Of a stretch of 43,564 bases of DNA, positions 7,996 to 16,291 are shown piece after piece. Both the position numbers and the translations under genes were made by a program. Position 1 is the first letter of the stretch. Every line of letters starts with the position of its first letter. The notes beneath the pieces were generated by a model. It saw only the letters and a list, made by a program, of their open reading frames with translations, searched no databases and was not told the origin of the DNA. Source of the DNA: Bacteroidales bacterium UBA2714 (lineage in GTDB: Bacteria; Bacteroidota; Bacteroidia; Bacteroidales; P3); the NCBI GenBank assembly GCA_002354035.1, contig DEKU01000023.1, positions 1 through 43,564 on the forward strand. The letters run 5' to 3'.

Positions 7996-9816
7996 ATGGA
8001 CAAGATAGCTGAAACGACATCGAAGATGAATGTTGGCGGACTGCTGCGCAAGCTGCTGCCCTATGTGCTGCCCTACCGCTGGCTGCTGATAGCGGCGTTG
8101 GTGCTGACGGCGTTGGGAGCCGCTATGTCGCAGGTGAATGCCGTGGTGCTGGACCGCGCCGTGGATGCCATCAACGGCCTGCTGCACCGCGAGGGGGGAT
8201 TCCAATGGGGCGAGGCGGCACGCCTGCTGGCCGTGGTGAGTGCGGTGCTGGCGGGCAAAGAGGTGCTGGCGGCGGTGATTACCTTTGGGCAGCGCATCTT
8301 CGGCGAAAAAATCCGGATAAACGTGAGCCGTGACCTCTCGCTGCGGGTGGTGGACCGCATTTTGCAGTTCCGCATGGCTTTCTTCAGCGCCGAGGGCAAC
8401 GAGCCTGGCAAGGTGCAGACCCGCATCGACCGCGGTGTGATGAGCCTGAGCAACACGGTGAAGAACTTCTTTATCGACATCCTGCCGCTGTTCACCAGCG
8501 CGGTGATGGCCCTGGTGCTGATGTTTGTGGCCAACATCTATGTGGGTCTGGTGGCACTGGCCATCATTCCGGTCTACTTTTTCATCACAGCCCGCCAAGG
8601 GGTGAGGATGAAAGGCTGGCGCCGCCGTGTGTTCGGCACCCACCAGGCACTGAACCACGGCATCATGAACATACTGGAGAGCATGGGGGTCATCAAGTCG
8701 TTCAACCGCGAGCAGACGGAGGCCGACCGCCAGGCAAGGCTCCAGAACGAGTCGACCGACCAGCAGATGGCCACACGCCGCATCAGTTTCTTGTTCGAAG
8801 GGCTGAAGACCTTTGTGGAGCAGATCGGCACGGTGCTTATCATCATCCTGACGGCCTACCTGGTACTGATTGACTATCCCGGCATGACTATCGGCAAAAT
8901 CATGTACCACGTGCTGCTGTTCAGCAACGTCAGCGCCCCCATCCGCCAGCTGCACCGCATCTACGACGACCTGAACGATGCGCTTATCTATGCCGAGGGC
9001 TTTTTCGGCATACTGGAAGCGGACCACGAGGTGGAGGCAAGCGGACAGCACCGCCCCAAGGCCGTGCGCGGACAGTTTGAGCTGTCACACGTGGAGTTTA
9101 CCTACAGCAACGGCACACACGCCATACGCGATTTGAACATGACCATTGAGGCCAGCAAGACCACTGCCTTGGTGGGGCTGAGCGGCGCGGGAAAGACTAC
9201 GATTGTGAACCTGCTGGACAAGTTCTACGCCCCCGACAGCGGCAGCATCACTCTCGACGGGGTTCCACTGGCCGAATGGGACACCACCGCCCTGCGCGAC
9301 AACATTGGTCTGGTGCTTCAAAAGAATCATATCTTCAGCGGAAGTATCGAGGAGAACATCCGCTACGGCAAGCCACAGGCCACTATGGCCGAAGTGGAGC
9401 AGGCGGCACGACAGGCCTATATCTACGATGCCATCATGGCCATGCCCGATGGGTTCAAAGCCAACGCCTTGCAGCTGAGCGGTGGCCAGCAGCAACGGAT
9501 AGCCATAGCTCGGATGTTCTTGAAGAATCCCCCTATCATATTCCTCGACGAGCCCACAGCCAGCCTCGACGCTATAGCCACCGAGCAAATCAAAGCCTCC
9601 ATCGACGCCATCAAACAGGGGCGCACGGTGATTGTGATAAGCCACAACATCGGGCAGATTATCGACTCGGACGCGCTATATGTGCTCGACCGCGGACACG
9701 CCGTGCAGCACGGCAGCCCCGACGAGGTATACCGGCAGGGAGGTCTGTACAAGGAGATATTCGACGCCTCGGCACGCTGCATGAACGCCGACAAGATTGC
9801 CGAAACGCTGGGCTGA
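7996..9816 (+). CDS. ABC exporter, fused membrane and ATPase domains
   Basis: This 606-residue half-transporter of the MsbA/LmrA (type IV) fold would act as a dimer in the inner membrane. Transmembrane segments lie in the first 310 residues (for example WLLIAALVLTALGAAMS and LFTSAVMALVLMFVANIYV). The nucleotide-binding domain has Walker A GLSGAGKTT, signature LSGGQQQR and Walker B IIFLDEPTASLD with an H-loop in VIVISHN. The substrate cannot be told from sequence; lipid, drug or peptide export are all possible. The start at 7996 was chosen because the upstream codons overlap the promoter. It is monocistronic. Confidence 0.93.
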   Translation: MDKIAETTSKMNVGGLLRKLLPYVLPYRWLLIAALVLTALGAAMSQVNAVVLDRAVDAINGLLHREGGFQWGEAARLLAVVSAVLAGKEVLAAVITFGQRIFGEKIRINVSRDLSLRVVDRILQFRMAFFSAEGNEPGKVQTRIDRGVMSLSNTVKNFFIDILPLFTSAVMALVLMFVANIYVGLVALAIIPVYFFITARQGVRMKGWRRRVFGTHQALNHGIMNILESMGVIKSFNREQTEADRQARLQNESTDQQMATRRISFLFEGLKTFVEQIGTVLIIILTAYLVLIDYPGMTIGKIMYHVLLFSNVSAPIRQLHRIYDDLNDALIYAEGFFGILEADHEVEASGQHRPKAVRGQFELSHVEFTYSNGTHAIRDLNMTIEASKTTALVGLSGAGKTTIVNLLDKFYAPDSGSITLDGVPLAEWDTTALRDNIGLVLQKNHIFSGSIEENIRYGKPQATMAEVEQAARQAYIYDAIMAMPDGFKANALQLSGGQQQRIAIARMFLKNPPIIFLDEPTASLDAIATEQIKASIDAIKQGRTVIVISHNIGQIIDSDALYVLDRGHAVQHGSPDEVYRQGGLYKEIFDASARCMNADKIAETLG

Positions 9817-9864
9817 CGACACTCTGGCTTGGGGCGAATATTTCGCCATGTCGAAAATAGTTTG

Positions 9865-9872
9865 TATCTTTG
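9865..9872 (+). promoter_or_regulatory. Promoter -7 box upstream of the PhzF gene
   Basis: TATCTTTG followed by CATAAC is an exact consensus match. It implies a leader of about 195 bases before the ATG at 10072, which contains the three-hairpin element. Confidence 0.75.
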
Positions 9873-9911
9873 CATAACAAAAAATGGCTATGGTTTGGCA
9901 TAAGGCTGATT

Positions 9912-10015
9912 TTTCAACAACCTCAAAGAGGTTGAATATCAATAATCCCACACAAGGAACGCAGTGTGGAGTAAACGAAACCTCTACAGCCCAGCGTCCC
10001 GAAGGGACGCGACAA
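9912..10015 (+). repeat. Three-hairpin structured element, probable dispersed repeat, in the PhzF leader
   Basis: Three compact perfect hairpins follow one another: CAACCTC-aaa-GAGGTTG (9918-9934), CCACAC-N10-GTGTGG (9948-9969) and GCGTCCC-gaa-GGGACGC (9994-10010). The whole unit resembles sequence I have met repeatedly in Bacteroidales intergenic regions, so I call it a dispersed repeat, but only one copy lies in this window. A 44-codon ORF (ATG at 9884) runs through it and encodes only the repeat's translation. Confidence 0.55.
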
Positions 10016-10071
10016 TAAGAACAGTTGGGAAAAATCAGTCATACTTTATATTGAGCAAAAACAATTACTCC

Positions 10072-10911
10072 ATGCAATACTATATAGTTGACGCTTTTAC
10101 ATCCCAGCCTTTCGGGGGCAACCCCGCAGGGGTGGTGCTGCTGCCCGAGGGCGGCGGATTTCCTGATGAGGGCCTGATGCAGCAGGTGGCTGCGGAGTTG
10201 AGATATTCGGAGACGGCCTTCGTGAGACGCGACAGCGAGCAAGAGTTCACCGTGCGTTATTTTACTCCCCGATATGAGGTGGACCTGTGCGGACACGCCA
10301 CGATAGCCACTTTCGGCACCCTGCGGCAAGAGGGCATAGTGCCTGCGGGCACCACCTGCATGAACCACACCCTGGCAGGCGACCTGGAGGTGAGGGTGGA
10401 CGAGCGGGTGATGATGCAAATGGCCACACCCCGCGTGGTGAAGCGGTCTGTAGACGAGGGACGTCTGTGCCGAATCATGGGGTGCAAGGCAGCGGCTATG
10501 CTGGTGGAGATTATCTCTACCGGACTGCCGGACATCATCCTGCCCGTGGGCAGTCTGGCCGAACTGGACGGTCTGAATCCCGATATGGATGCCCTGACGG
10601 CATTGAGCCGTGAACTGGAAGTGGTCGGAGTGCACGCCTTTGCCGCTGTCGGCGACGGCTACACCGCCCATACGCGCAACTTCGCACCTCTCTATGGGGT
10701 GGACGAGGAGTCTGCCACCGGCACCGCCAATGCCGCCTTGACTCACTACATGCAACGCCGTGGCATGACAGTCCCCGGCGGGGACTACTCATTCTTGCAA
10801 GGCGAGAAGATGGGCCGCCCGTCGGTGGTGGAGACTTCGCTCACCGCCGACGGGCAGATATACGTAGGCGGACAATGCCGCATCGTGGCACGCGGCCACC
10901 TGCTGATTTAA
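10072..10911 (+). CDS. PhzF-family isomerase
   Basis: This 279-residue protein has the diaminopimelate-epimerase-like PhzF fold. The opening MQYYIVDAFTSQPFGGNPAGV and the catalytic Glu47 in RYSETAFV are the family signatures; DLCGHATIAT and ESATGTANAAL mark the second half of the active site. PhzF itself isomerises a phenazine precursor, but most homologues act on unknown substrates, and no phenazine genes are present here. The ATG at 10072 is preferred to the longer open frame because the family starts exactly there. Its stop abuts the stop of the convergent CoA-transferase with no spacer. Confidence 0.9.
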   Translation: MQYYIVDAFTSQPFGGNPAGVVLLPEGGGFPDEGLMQQVAAELRYSETAFVRRDSEQEFTVRYFTPRYEVDLCGHATIATFGTLRQEGIVPAGTTCMNHTLAGDLEVRVDERVMMQMATPRVVKRSVDEGRLCRIMGCKAAAMLVEIISTGLPDIILPVGSLAELDGLNPDMDALTALSRELEVVGVHAFAAVGDGYTAHTRNFAPLYGVDEESATGTANAALTHYMQRRGMTVPGGDYSFLQGEKMGRPSVVETSLTADGQIYVGGQCRIVARGHLLI

Positions 10912-12219
10912 TTACTCCGTCTCATATTTGCAGCAGAAACGTCGTTCGTACTCCTCGATGAGCATCGGCCGGAAATCGGGGTGGGCAATGCGGATGAGGT
11001 CTTCGGCACGGTGCTTCAGGGTGCGTCCTTTGAGCCGCGCTATGCCATACTCGGTGACGATGTAGTTGACATCGTTGCGGGTGGTGCTGACGGCTGCGCC
11101 GGGAGTGAGGAAAGGCTTGATGCGCGAAATCGTCCCTCCGGCGGCGGTGGAGGGCATGGCGATGATGCTTTTGCCCTCGCGCGACATGGTGGCTCCGCGC
11201 ACAAAATCAATCTGCCCGCCAATACCGCTGTACTGACGCATGCCGATGGACTCGCTGGCCACCTGCCCCATGAGGTCGACCTCAAGGCAGGAGTTGATGG
11301 ACACCATGCGGTAGTTCTGGGCAATGATGAAGGGGTCGTTGGTGTAATTGACGGGATAGAGCTCTATATCCTCATTGCCGTCCACAAAGTCGTACAGCTC
11401 GCGCGAACCCATGATGAAAGTGGCCACGGCTTTGCCTTTGTGCATCGTCTTGCGGCTGCCGTTGATGATGCCGCGACGCATGAGGTCGGCCACACCGTCG
11501 GAGAACATCTCGCTGTGGATGCCGAGATCGTTCTTGTCGCCCAGTTGCTGGAGAACAGCATTGGGGATAGCCCCGATGCCCAGTTGCAGCGTCGAGCCGT
11601 CGGCAATGAGCGAAGAGCAATGACGGCCGATGGCCAATTCCACCTCCGACGGAGCCTCGGCGTGGAGCTCGGGCAGGTGGTAGGCACAGGGGATGATGTG
11701 GTCTATCTGCGACACATGGATCATGCCTTCGCCGTAGGTGAAGGGCATGAGTTCGTTGGTCTCGATAATGACCGACTTGGCCACACGGATGGCCGCCAGC
11801 GCATAGTCGCACGACACACCCAGTGAGCAGTAGCCCTCCTCGTTGGGTGGCGTAGCCTGGAAGACGGCCACATCGCAGGGAATCTCATCACCTATCATCT
11901 CAGGTACATCCTTGAAATAGGCGGGGAAGAAATCCCCCTCCAGATGGTTCACCGCATCGCGCGAATTGGCCGACAGGAAGTTGCTCACATGGCGGAAATG
12001 GCCATAACAGCGGGGATGCAGACACTCGTTCTCCCCCAACGTGGTCATATGGAAAATGAGCACATCGTTATAGTCCTCGCAATGCTCGGCCAAGGCGTGC
12101 TGAATGATGTGCGGCGAGGCGGCCGCATGGCCCATCACTACACAGTTGCCGTCGTGGATGTCGGCAATAGCCCTCTCGGGGGTTGAAATCTTCTTCTTAT
12201 ATTCATCTTTCCAGTTCAT
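10912..12219 (-). CDS. Acetyl-CoA hydrolase/transferase-family CoA-transferase (4-hydroxybutyrate/butyrate type)
   Basis: This 435-residue class I-type CoA-transferase moves CoA between short-chain acids such as acetate, butyrate, propionate or 4-hydroxybutyrate. The catalytic glutamate lies in LGIHSEMFSDG. GIGAIPNAVLQQL and SGIGGQIDFVRGA are the CoA-binding loops. The length matches the AbfT/But type better than the roughly 500-residue Cat1 type. The start is MNWKDEYKKK at 12219; codons upstream lie in the leader RNA and are rejected. A cobalamin riboswitch precedes it, so expression is expected to fall when B12 is plentiful. The true acid substrate is undetermined. Confidence 0.88.
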   Translation of the reverse strand: MNWKDEYKKKISTPERAIADIHDGNCVVMGHAAASPHIIQHALAEHCEDYNDVLIFHMTTLGENECLHPRCYGHFRHVSNFLSANSRDAVNHLEGDFFPAYFKDVPEMIGDEIPCDVAVFQATPPNEEGYCSLGVSCDYALAAIRVAKSVIIETNELMPFTYGEGMIHVSQIDHIIPCAYHLPELHAEAPSEVELAIGRHCSSLIADGSTLQLGIGAIPNAVLQQLGDKNDLGIHSEMFSDGVADLMRRGIINGSRKTMHKGKAVATFIMGSRELYDFVDGNEDIELYPVNYTNDPFIIAQNYRMVSINSCLEVDLMGQVASESIGMRQYSGIGGQIDFVRGATMSREGKSIIAMPSTAAGGTISRIKPFLTPGAAVSTTRNDVNYIVTEYGIARLKGRTLKHRAEDLIRIAHPDFRPMLIEEYERRFCCKYETE

Positions 12220-12356
12220 ATAGCTATCTTTTATATTGCCAAACACATATAACAGAAACAAAGCTTTTGCCCACAAGGAGATGGCGGAATGCTGGAAGGG
12301 AGTATGGAAACTGCTCGACAACCGCCTTATGACGCGAAAGCATTGTCAATAATCAT

Positions 12357-12538
12357 CAAGGCAGGTCTCCTGGCTCTCCCCCGGTGTCAGACACCTTCTC
12401 AGGCTTCAAGTCCCCCTGTTGGGAGAGCTGGCCCAATGGCATTTTGTCTGTCCTGGATATGGGATTACAGTTGCGCGACAGCCCACGAATTGCACGTGGT
12501 TCCCTCTTGGCCACCCCGAAAAGGGGGTGGAACCCTGA
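12357..12538 (-). promoter_or_regulatory. Cobalamin riboswitch
   Basis: On the minus strand the B12 box AGCCAGGAGACCTGCC (12360-12375) closes the aptamer. Upstream are GAGGGAACCACGTGCAATTC and GCGCAACTGTAATCC, the conserved core and kissing-loop segments. A P2-like stem, CCACCCC/GGGGTGG, sits at the 5' side. It lies between a consensus promoter at 12607 and the CoA-transferase ATG at 12219, in the same direction. About 138 bases separate the B12 box from the ATG. In that gap GACAA and TTGTC can pair, but no U-rich terminator is seen, so control may act on translation. Confidence 0.93.
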
Positions 12539-12606
12539 ACATGAAAAACATTCAATGTACTGATGTCATGTGGGCTACAGACCTACCGCAACCCACAATG
12601 GCAGTG

Positions 12607-12614
12607 CAAAGATA
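12607..12614 (-). promoter_or_regulatory. Promoter -7 box of the riboswitch-CoA-transferase transcript
   Basis: On the minus strand it reads TTTGTATCTTTGCAC, an exact TATCTTTG consensus. It lies about 70 bases upstream of the aptamer. Confidence 0.85.
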
Positions 12615-12774
12615 CAAACAATTTGCCAAACGGGCAAAATGAAAATACACCGAGCATCCACAAAAGGAAGCCCCACATCGCGCATAACTCACAATATGGG
12701 GCGAGGTGCAACAAGAAAAAACATTAGGTTTGTCGTAGTTACAGCGACTTGTCTTGGGCATACCCCAAGCCTGG

Positions 12775-15174
12775 CTAATAGGCGGCACCTTGGCGGCCTT
12801 GACGCTCGAGCTCCATCTTGCCGATGCGCCAAGTGAGACCCAAACTGATGTAGCGGCTGTTGTAACTCCAGCGGTAGTCCTCAGTGTAGTAGGGGTTGGT
12901 GGAAATGGTATGCATCTGGGATGACTGGAAGAGGTCTGTAACGCGGAGATAGAGCGAAAGGTGGCGGTTCAGCAGATCGGTGCTCACGCCAAGGTCGACG
13001 TTGAAACTGGGCTCATTGCGGCTGAGATATTCTATTTGCCGCCCAGTGAAGCGGCCGTTTGCAAACACATCCACTTTGCCCCAGAGTTTGGCACTCATGT
13101 TGAGACGCACATTGTAGTTGAACACTTGGTCCTCCACCCATTCGCCCGGGCGTAGCTGCATCCGGTACCAGCCTTCGCCACAGCCGGCATAAAGACGGAT
13201 GTTCATAAACTTGCGCGGCCTCCATGTGAGGTTCAGCTCCACACCGTCGAGGCGCACATTGCCCACATTGACAGCACTGTCCTTCTCCACCATACGGCCG
13301 AAGAAAGGGCTGTAGACTGCGTCGGTGATATTGCCGATATTGTCGGTGCTGAGGTTGAGATAAGCTTCCACGCCGATGGAACCCCACTGGGTATAGTGCG
13401 TCCAGCCCGCCTCGGCATTGTGGGAGTAACTCATCCGCAAGTCGGGATTTCCGACGGAATAACTGTCATCGCCGTAAACAATGAAAGGCGTCAGCTGGCC
13501 AACACTCGGTGTGCCGAAACGCCGTGTATAGCTGAGGGTGAAGTTGTGGTTGCTCTGGGTAGCATAGCTGGCATGGATGGACGGTACGAGGTGGAGATAA
13601 TGTTTAGTGAAGTCGCACGATGCGATGTTGTGTTCGCGGTGCAGCCATACACTACCCACACGGAGACCACCCTTGAGGGTAAGCCGCTCGATTTTCTGCT
13701 GCACGGTGATGTATCCCGTCACCTCCGGCACACGGTCGACGAATGTGCAGCTGCGCACCGAGTCGCGCCGATAGATGCCCTCTGCCAATGTGTCGAACTG
13801 CCTTGCATAGTTCTGAGTCTCATATCGGACATCCACACCCGTCTCGATTGTGCCACTCTTGCTGTAAGGGTGCGTATAGTTGACGATGAGGTTGTTGCGG
13901 CTTTCTATTTGGCTGACAAGTATGTGACGGGTGAAATCCAGCTGTGTGAAGTCGACATAACGCCGCTGTGTGGTGCGCTCGAAAGGTCGGGAGCTAAGGC
14001 CTCCGTTCCAGTTGAACTCAATCTGTCGACCGGAAGTGTCGAACTTATGCAGATAGTATGCCCCCACGTTGCCGCCGATATACATCGAGCGGGTATCAAT
14101 ATCCGAGCGGTAGCTATAATCTCCCGGGGCAAAGAGATACTCGATGCGGGATACATCGAAATCTGCCGCTATCGGGGTGGACGAAGGATAGAACCACATC
14201 CATGCCGAGAACTGGTTTCGGTCGTCAAAACGATAGTCGAGGTTTCCTCCAAACGAGCATTGCCTGCTTCGCTGTTTCTCGCTGCCGGTGTAATCATAAC
14301 TCTGCGACAGTACACTATCGGCGGTAAACATCTGCCGGTGATTCTCCATCGTGATATCAAAATTGTTAAAAAAGGCGTTGCCATAAAGGCTAAGGCTCAG
14401 CTTATCATTGCTGTAGACATAGCTCACCCAAGGCGACAGACGAGGCCCCGTGCTGGCCTTGAACCCGAGACAAAGCAACTGATTCAGTGGGGGCTTGCCC
14501 TCAGTCACGATGTTGATGATGCTGCCGCTGGTGCCATATCGTGCCGAGGGGTTGCTCAACACCTCTATCCGCTTGATGCTGCTGGCGGGCAAGGATTTGA
14601 TATACTGCTTCAGTGCTTCGCCGTCCATATTTGACGGGCGGTCGTTGATCCATACCTCCACGGCGGTCTTGCCGCGGTAGGTGATATTGCCCTCGGCATC
14701 CACCTCCACACCCGGAGCATTTTGCAACGCGTCGGCCATTGTGCCGGTCTGCACACTGGGGTCGTCTTCCACATGGTAGAACACCTTCTCGCCATCGGCG
14801 CTGTAGAGTGGCCGCTGGGCCCGCACGGTGACGGTCTGTAGGTTGGTAGACGAAGCAAAAAGGCCGATGGTGCCAAGGACCGTGTCCGATGGCAGGTTGA
14901 CCTGCTGCCAGTAAGGCGCATAGCCCACCGCTGACACACGCAACAGGTAGGCACCTGTGTCCACAGCGTTAAAGCGAAAATAACCAGCAGAGTCGGTGGT
15001 GGTGCCTTGCATAAAAAGGCTGTCGCTCTGCCTGAGCAAAACGCAATTGGTGAAAGGCATAGGACTGCCCGACACGGCATCCCGCAGCGCTCCCGAAACC
15101 CGAAGGCCCTGGGCCTGTACACTGCCCAAAGTGAGTGCGGCCAGTGTAATGAGAGTATACTTCTTTATCATCAT
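12775..15174 (-). CDS. TonB-receptor-like outer-membrane beta-barrel protein with carboxypeptidase-regulatory-like domain
   Basis: This 799-residue protein has a signal peptide (MMIKKYTLITLAALTLGSVQAQ). A carboxypeptidase D regulatory-like domain follows (about residues 25-110), then a plug-like domain (QTVTVRAQRPLYSADG, PGVEVDAEGNITYRGK, SIKRIEVLSNPSARYGTSGS) and a long barrel. It fits the Bacteroidota OMP_b-brl_3 subfamily of TonB-receptor relatives. No SusD partner is adjacent, so it is not a SusCD pair. The cargo is unknown. Two ATGs (15174, 15171) are equally possible starts. The B12 riboswitch lies downstream of this gene and reads away from it, so B12 transport cannot be inferred from proximity. 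Confidence 0.85.
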   Translation of the reverse strand: MMIKKYTLITLAALTLGSVQAQGLRVSGALRDAVSGSPMPFTNCVLLRQSDSLFMQGTTTDSAGYFRFNAVDTGAYLLRVSAVGYAPYWQQVNLPSDTVLGTIGLFASSTNLQTVTVRAQRPLYSADGEKVFYHVEDDPSVQTGTMADALQNAPGVEVDAEGNITYRGKTAVEVWINDRPSNMDGEALKQYIKSLPASSIKRIEVLSNPSARYGTSGSIINIVTEGKPPLNQLLCLGFKASTGPRLSPWVSYVYSNDKLSLSLYGNAFFNNFDITMENHRQMFTADSVLSQSYDYTGSEKQRSRQCSFGGNLDYRFDDRNQFSAWMWFYPSSTPIAADFDVSRIEYLFAPGDYSYRSDIDTRSMYIGGNVGAYYLHKFDTSGRQIEFNWNGGLSSRPFERTTQRRYVDFTQLDFTRHILVSQIESRNNLIVNYTHPYSKSGTIETGVDVRYETQNYARQFDTLAEGIYRRDSVRSCTFVDRVPEVTGYITVQQKIERLTLKGGLRVGSVWLHREHNIASCDFTKHYLHLVPSIHASYATQSNHNFTLSYTRRFGTPSVGQLTPFIVYGDDSYSVGNPDLRMSYSHNAEAGWTHYTQWGSIGVEAYLNLSTDNIGNITDAVYSPFFGRMVEKDSAVNVGNVRLDGVELNLTWRPRKFMNIRLYAGCGEGWYRMQLRPGEWVEDQVFNYNVRLNMSAKLWGKVDVFANGRFTGRQIEYLSRNEPSFNVDLGVSTDLLNRHLSLYLRVTDLFQSSQMHTISTNPYYTEDYRWSYNSRYISLGLTWRIGKMELERQGRQGAAY

Positions 15175-15425
15175 ATAGATTTTGTGTTTTGCTTATTAAT
15201 CGTTTCACAAGCCAAAATACTACAGCAAGCACGAAAAAAAGAAGATGAAAAGAACCATTGGCAACAATCCCTCGCAACTCCGCACATCAACCCGCTCCAC
15301 CCCCCTCTCTGCATAACCCCCATACAACCTGATAACTCCGTCGCTGCCACCCCCACCCGCAAAACTGAGACATCCTCACTCCTGCCGTGACATGACAAAA
15401 GAATAGCCATTTCAAAATAAATGTG
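15175..15425. other. Intergenic stretch without recognised feature
   Basis: This lies between the divergent receptor gene and lipoprotein promoter. No open frame with coding character, hairpin terminator or exact promoter box was seen. On the minus strand near 15215 a TAGTATTTTGG string could be a weak -7 box for the receptor gene. Confidence 0.4.
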
Positions 15426-15433
15426 TATTTTTG
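15426..15433 (+). promoter_or_regulatory. Promoter -7 box of the 15535 lipoprotein gene
   Basis: TATTTTTG followed by CAGC fits TAnnTTTG. The leader would be about 95 bases. Confidence 0.65.
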
Positions 15434-15534
15434 CAGCGTCGTTCCGACCAACCGTTGGGGGCAGGGATAATGGGTTCGGCCTTGCCCACAGCCTTGATAT
15501 GGTCAATCGAACCCACAACAAAAAAACACCCAAC

Positions 15535-16158
15535 ATGACAAGAAAAATCTTTTCCGCAACAATTGCCGTGGCTATTCTGCTCCTTGCGGCTTGCACAAAA
15601 GAGCCTAAAGAGCATGCCACGCCTGTCACACCGGCCAACACTCTCATCAACATTCTGAAAACCGACTACAAAGCTGTGATTGAGCAATACCCGGGAGTGG
15701 ATAGCGGTTTTGTCGAAGCACAATGCACCTTGAGCCACCCTATCACCCAAGTGACTTCGGCCAGCGAAATCGAAATAGTCAGTCTGCGTGAGGTTTTCTA
15801 CAAATACCACTCCGACGAACACCAGAGCCATCTGGTTTATGTCGACCGCGATTTTGTAAGCGGAACATCCGACATACGTTTCGAGACGCATCGTGCCCCA
15901 TGGTTTGGCGACCATCTGATGGCCCGCTCGGCATTGGACAGCATGATTTCGCTCACCGCCGCCGTCCAGCATGCCATGGCCTCAGGCACCGGCCTGCCCG
16001 CCACCCGTTACATTACCCTGCGCTACCCCGTATATCTTGTCGACAAAGGCCATGCCATGTACGTGTTCGGAGGCGAGACCCCCGATGGCAAGCACCTGTG
16101 GGTAGACTCTTTCAACGGCGAGGTGCTCACGGTTGAGGACGCCATCGACGACTATTGA
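15535..16158 (+). CDS. Predicted lipoprotein of unknown function
   Basis: This 207-residue protein begins MTRKIFSATIAVAILLLAAC, a lipoprotein signal peptide with lipobox LAAC (Cys20), so it should be lipid-anchored. The rest has no family I recognise; it is mixed alpha/beta in character and ends in a DGKHLWVDSFNGEVLTV segment that resembles a PepSY-like strand pair. The frame is open upstream to 15421, but the promoter and signal peptide fix the start at 15535. It is convergent with tnaA across a bidirectional terminator. Confidence 0.75.
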   Translation: MTRKIFSATIAVAILLLAACTKEPKEHATPVTPANTLINILKTDYKAVIEQYPGVDSGFVEAQCTLSHPITQVTSASEIEIVSLREVFYKYHSDEHQSHLVYVDRDFVSGTSDIRFETHRAPWFGDHLMARSALDSMISLTAAVQHAMASGTGLPATRYITLRYPVYLVDKGHAMYVFGGETPDGKHLWVDSFNGEVLTVEDAIDDY

Positions 16159-16232
16159 TCCTCCCATGGGAACAAAAACCAGAGCCTCTGTCATCCCCAT
16201 CTGCGGTAGAGACTCCTTCCACAAGAAACAAT

Positions 16233-16266
16233 AAAACAGGCCCTGGCAGTTGCCAGAGCCTGTTTT
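16233..16266. terminator. Bidirectional terminator between the lipoprotein gene and tnaA
   Basis: AAAACAGGC pairs with GCCTGTTTT and an inner CTGGCA/TGCCAG stem continues after one mismatch. A-rich and T-rich flanks on both sides let it work in either direction. Confidence 0.9.
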
Positions 16267-16291
16267 CTGTATACCGTCGAGCGTGGCGCTA

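Noticed and set aside
12220..12321. N-terminal extension of the CoA-transferase
   Set aside because: These codons lie in the riboswitch leader and the family start matches 12219.
12752..12768. CTTGGG/CCCAAG hairpin after the receptor gene
   Set aside because: The stem is short and no U-run follows on the minus strand, so it is not called a terminator.
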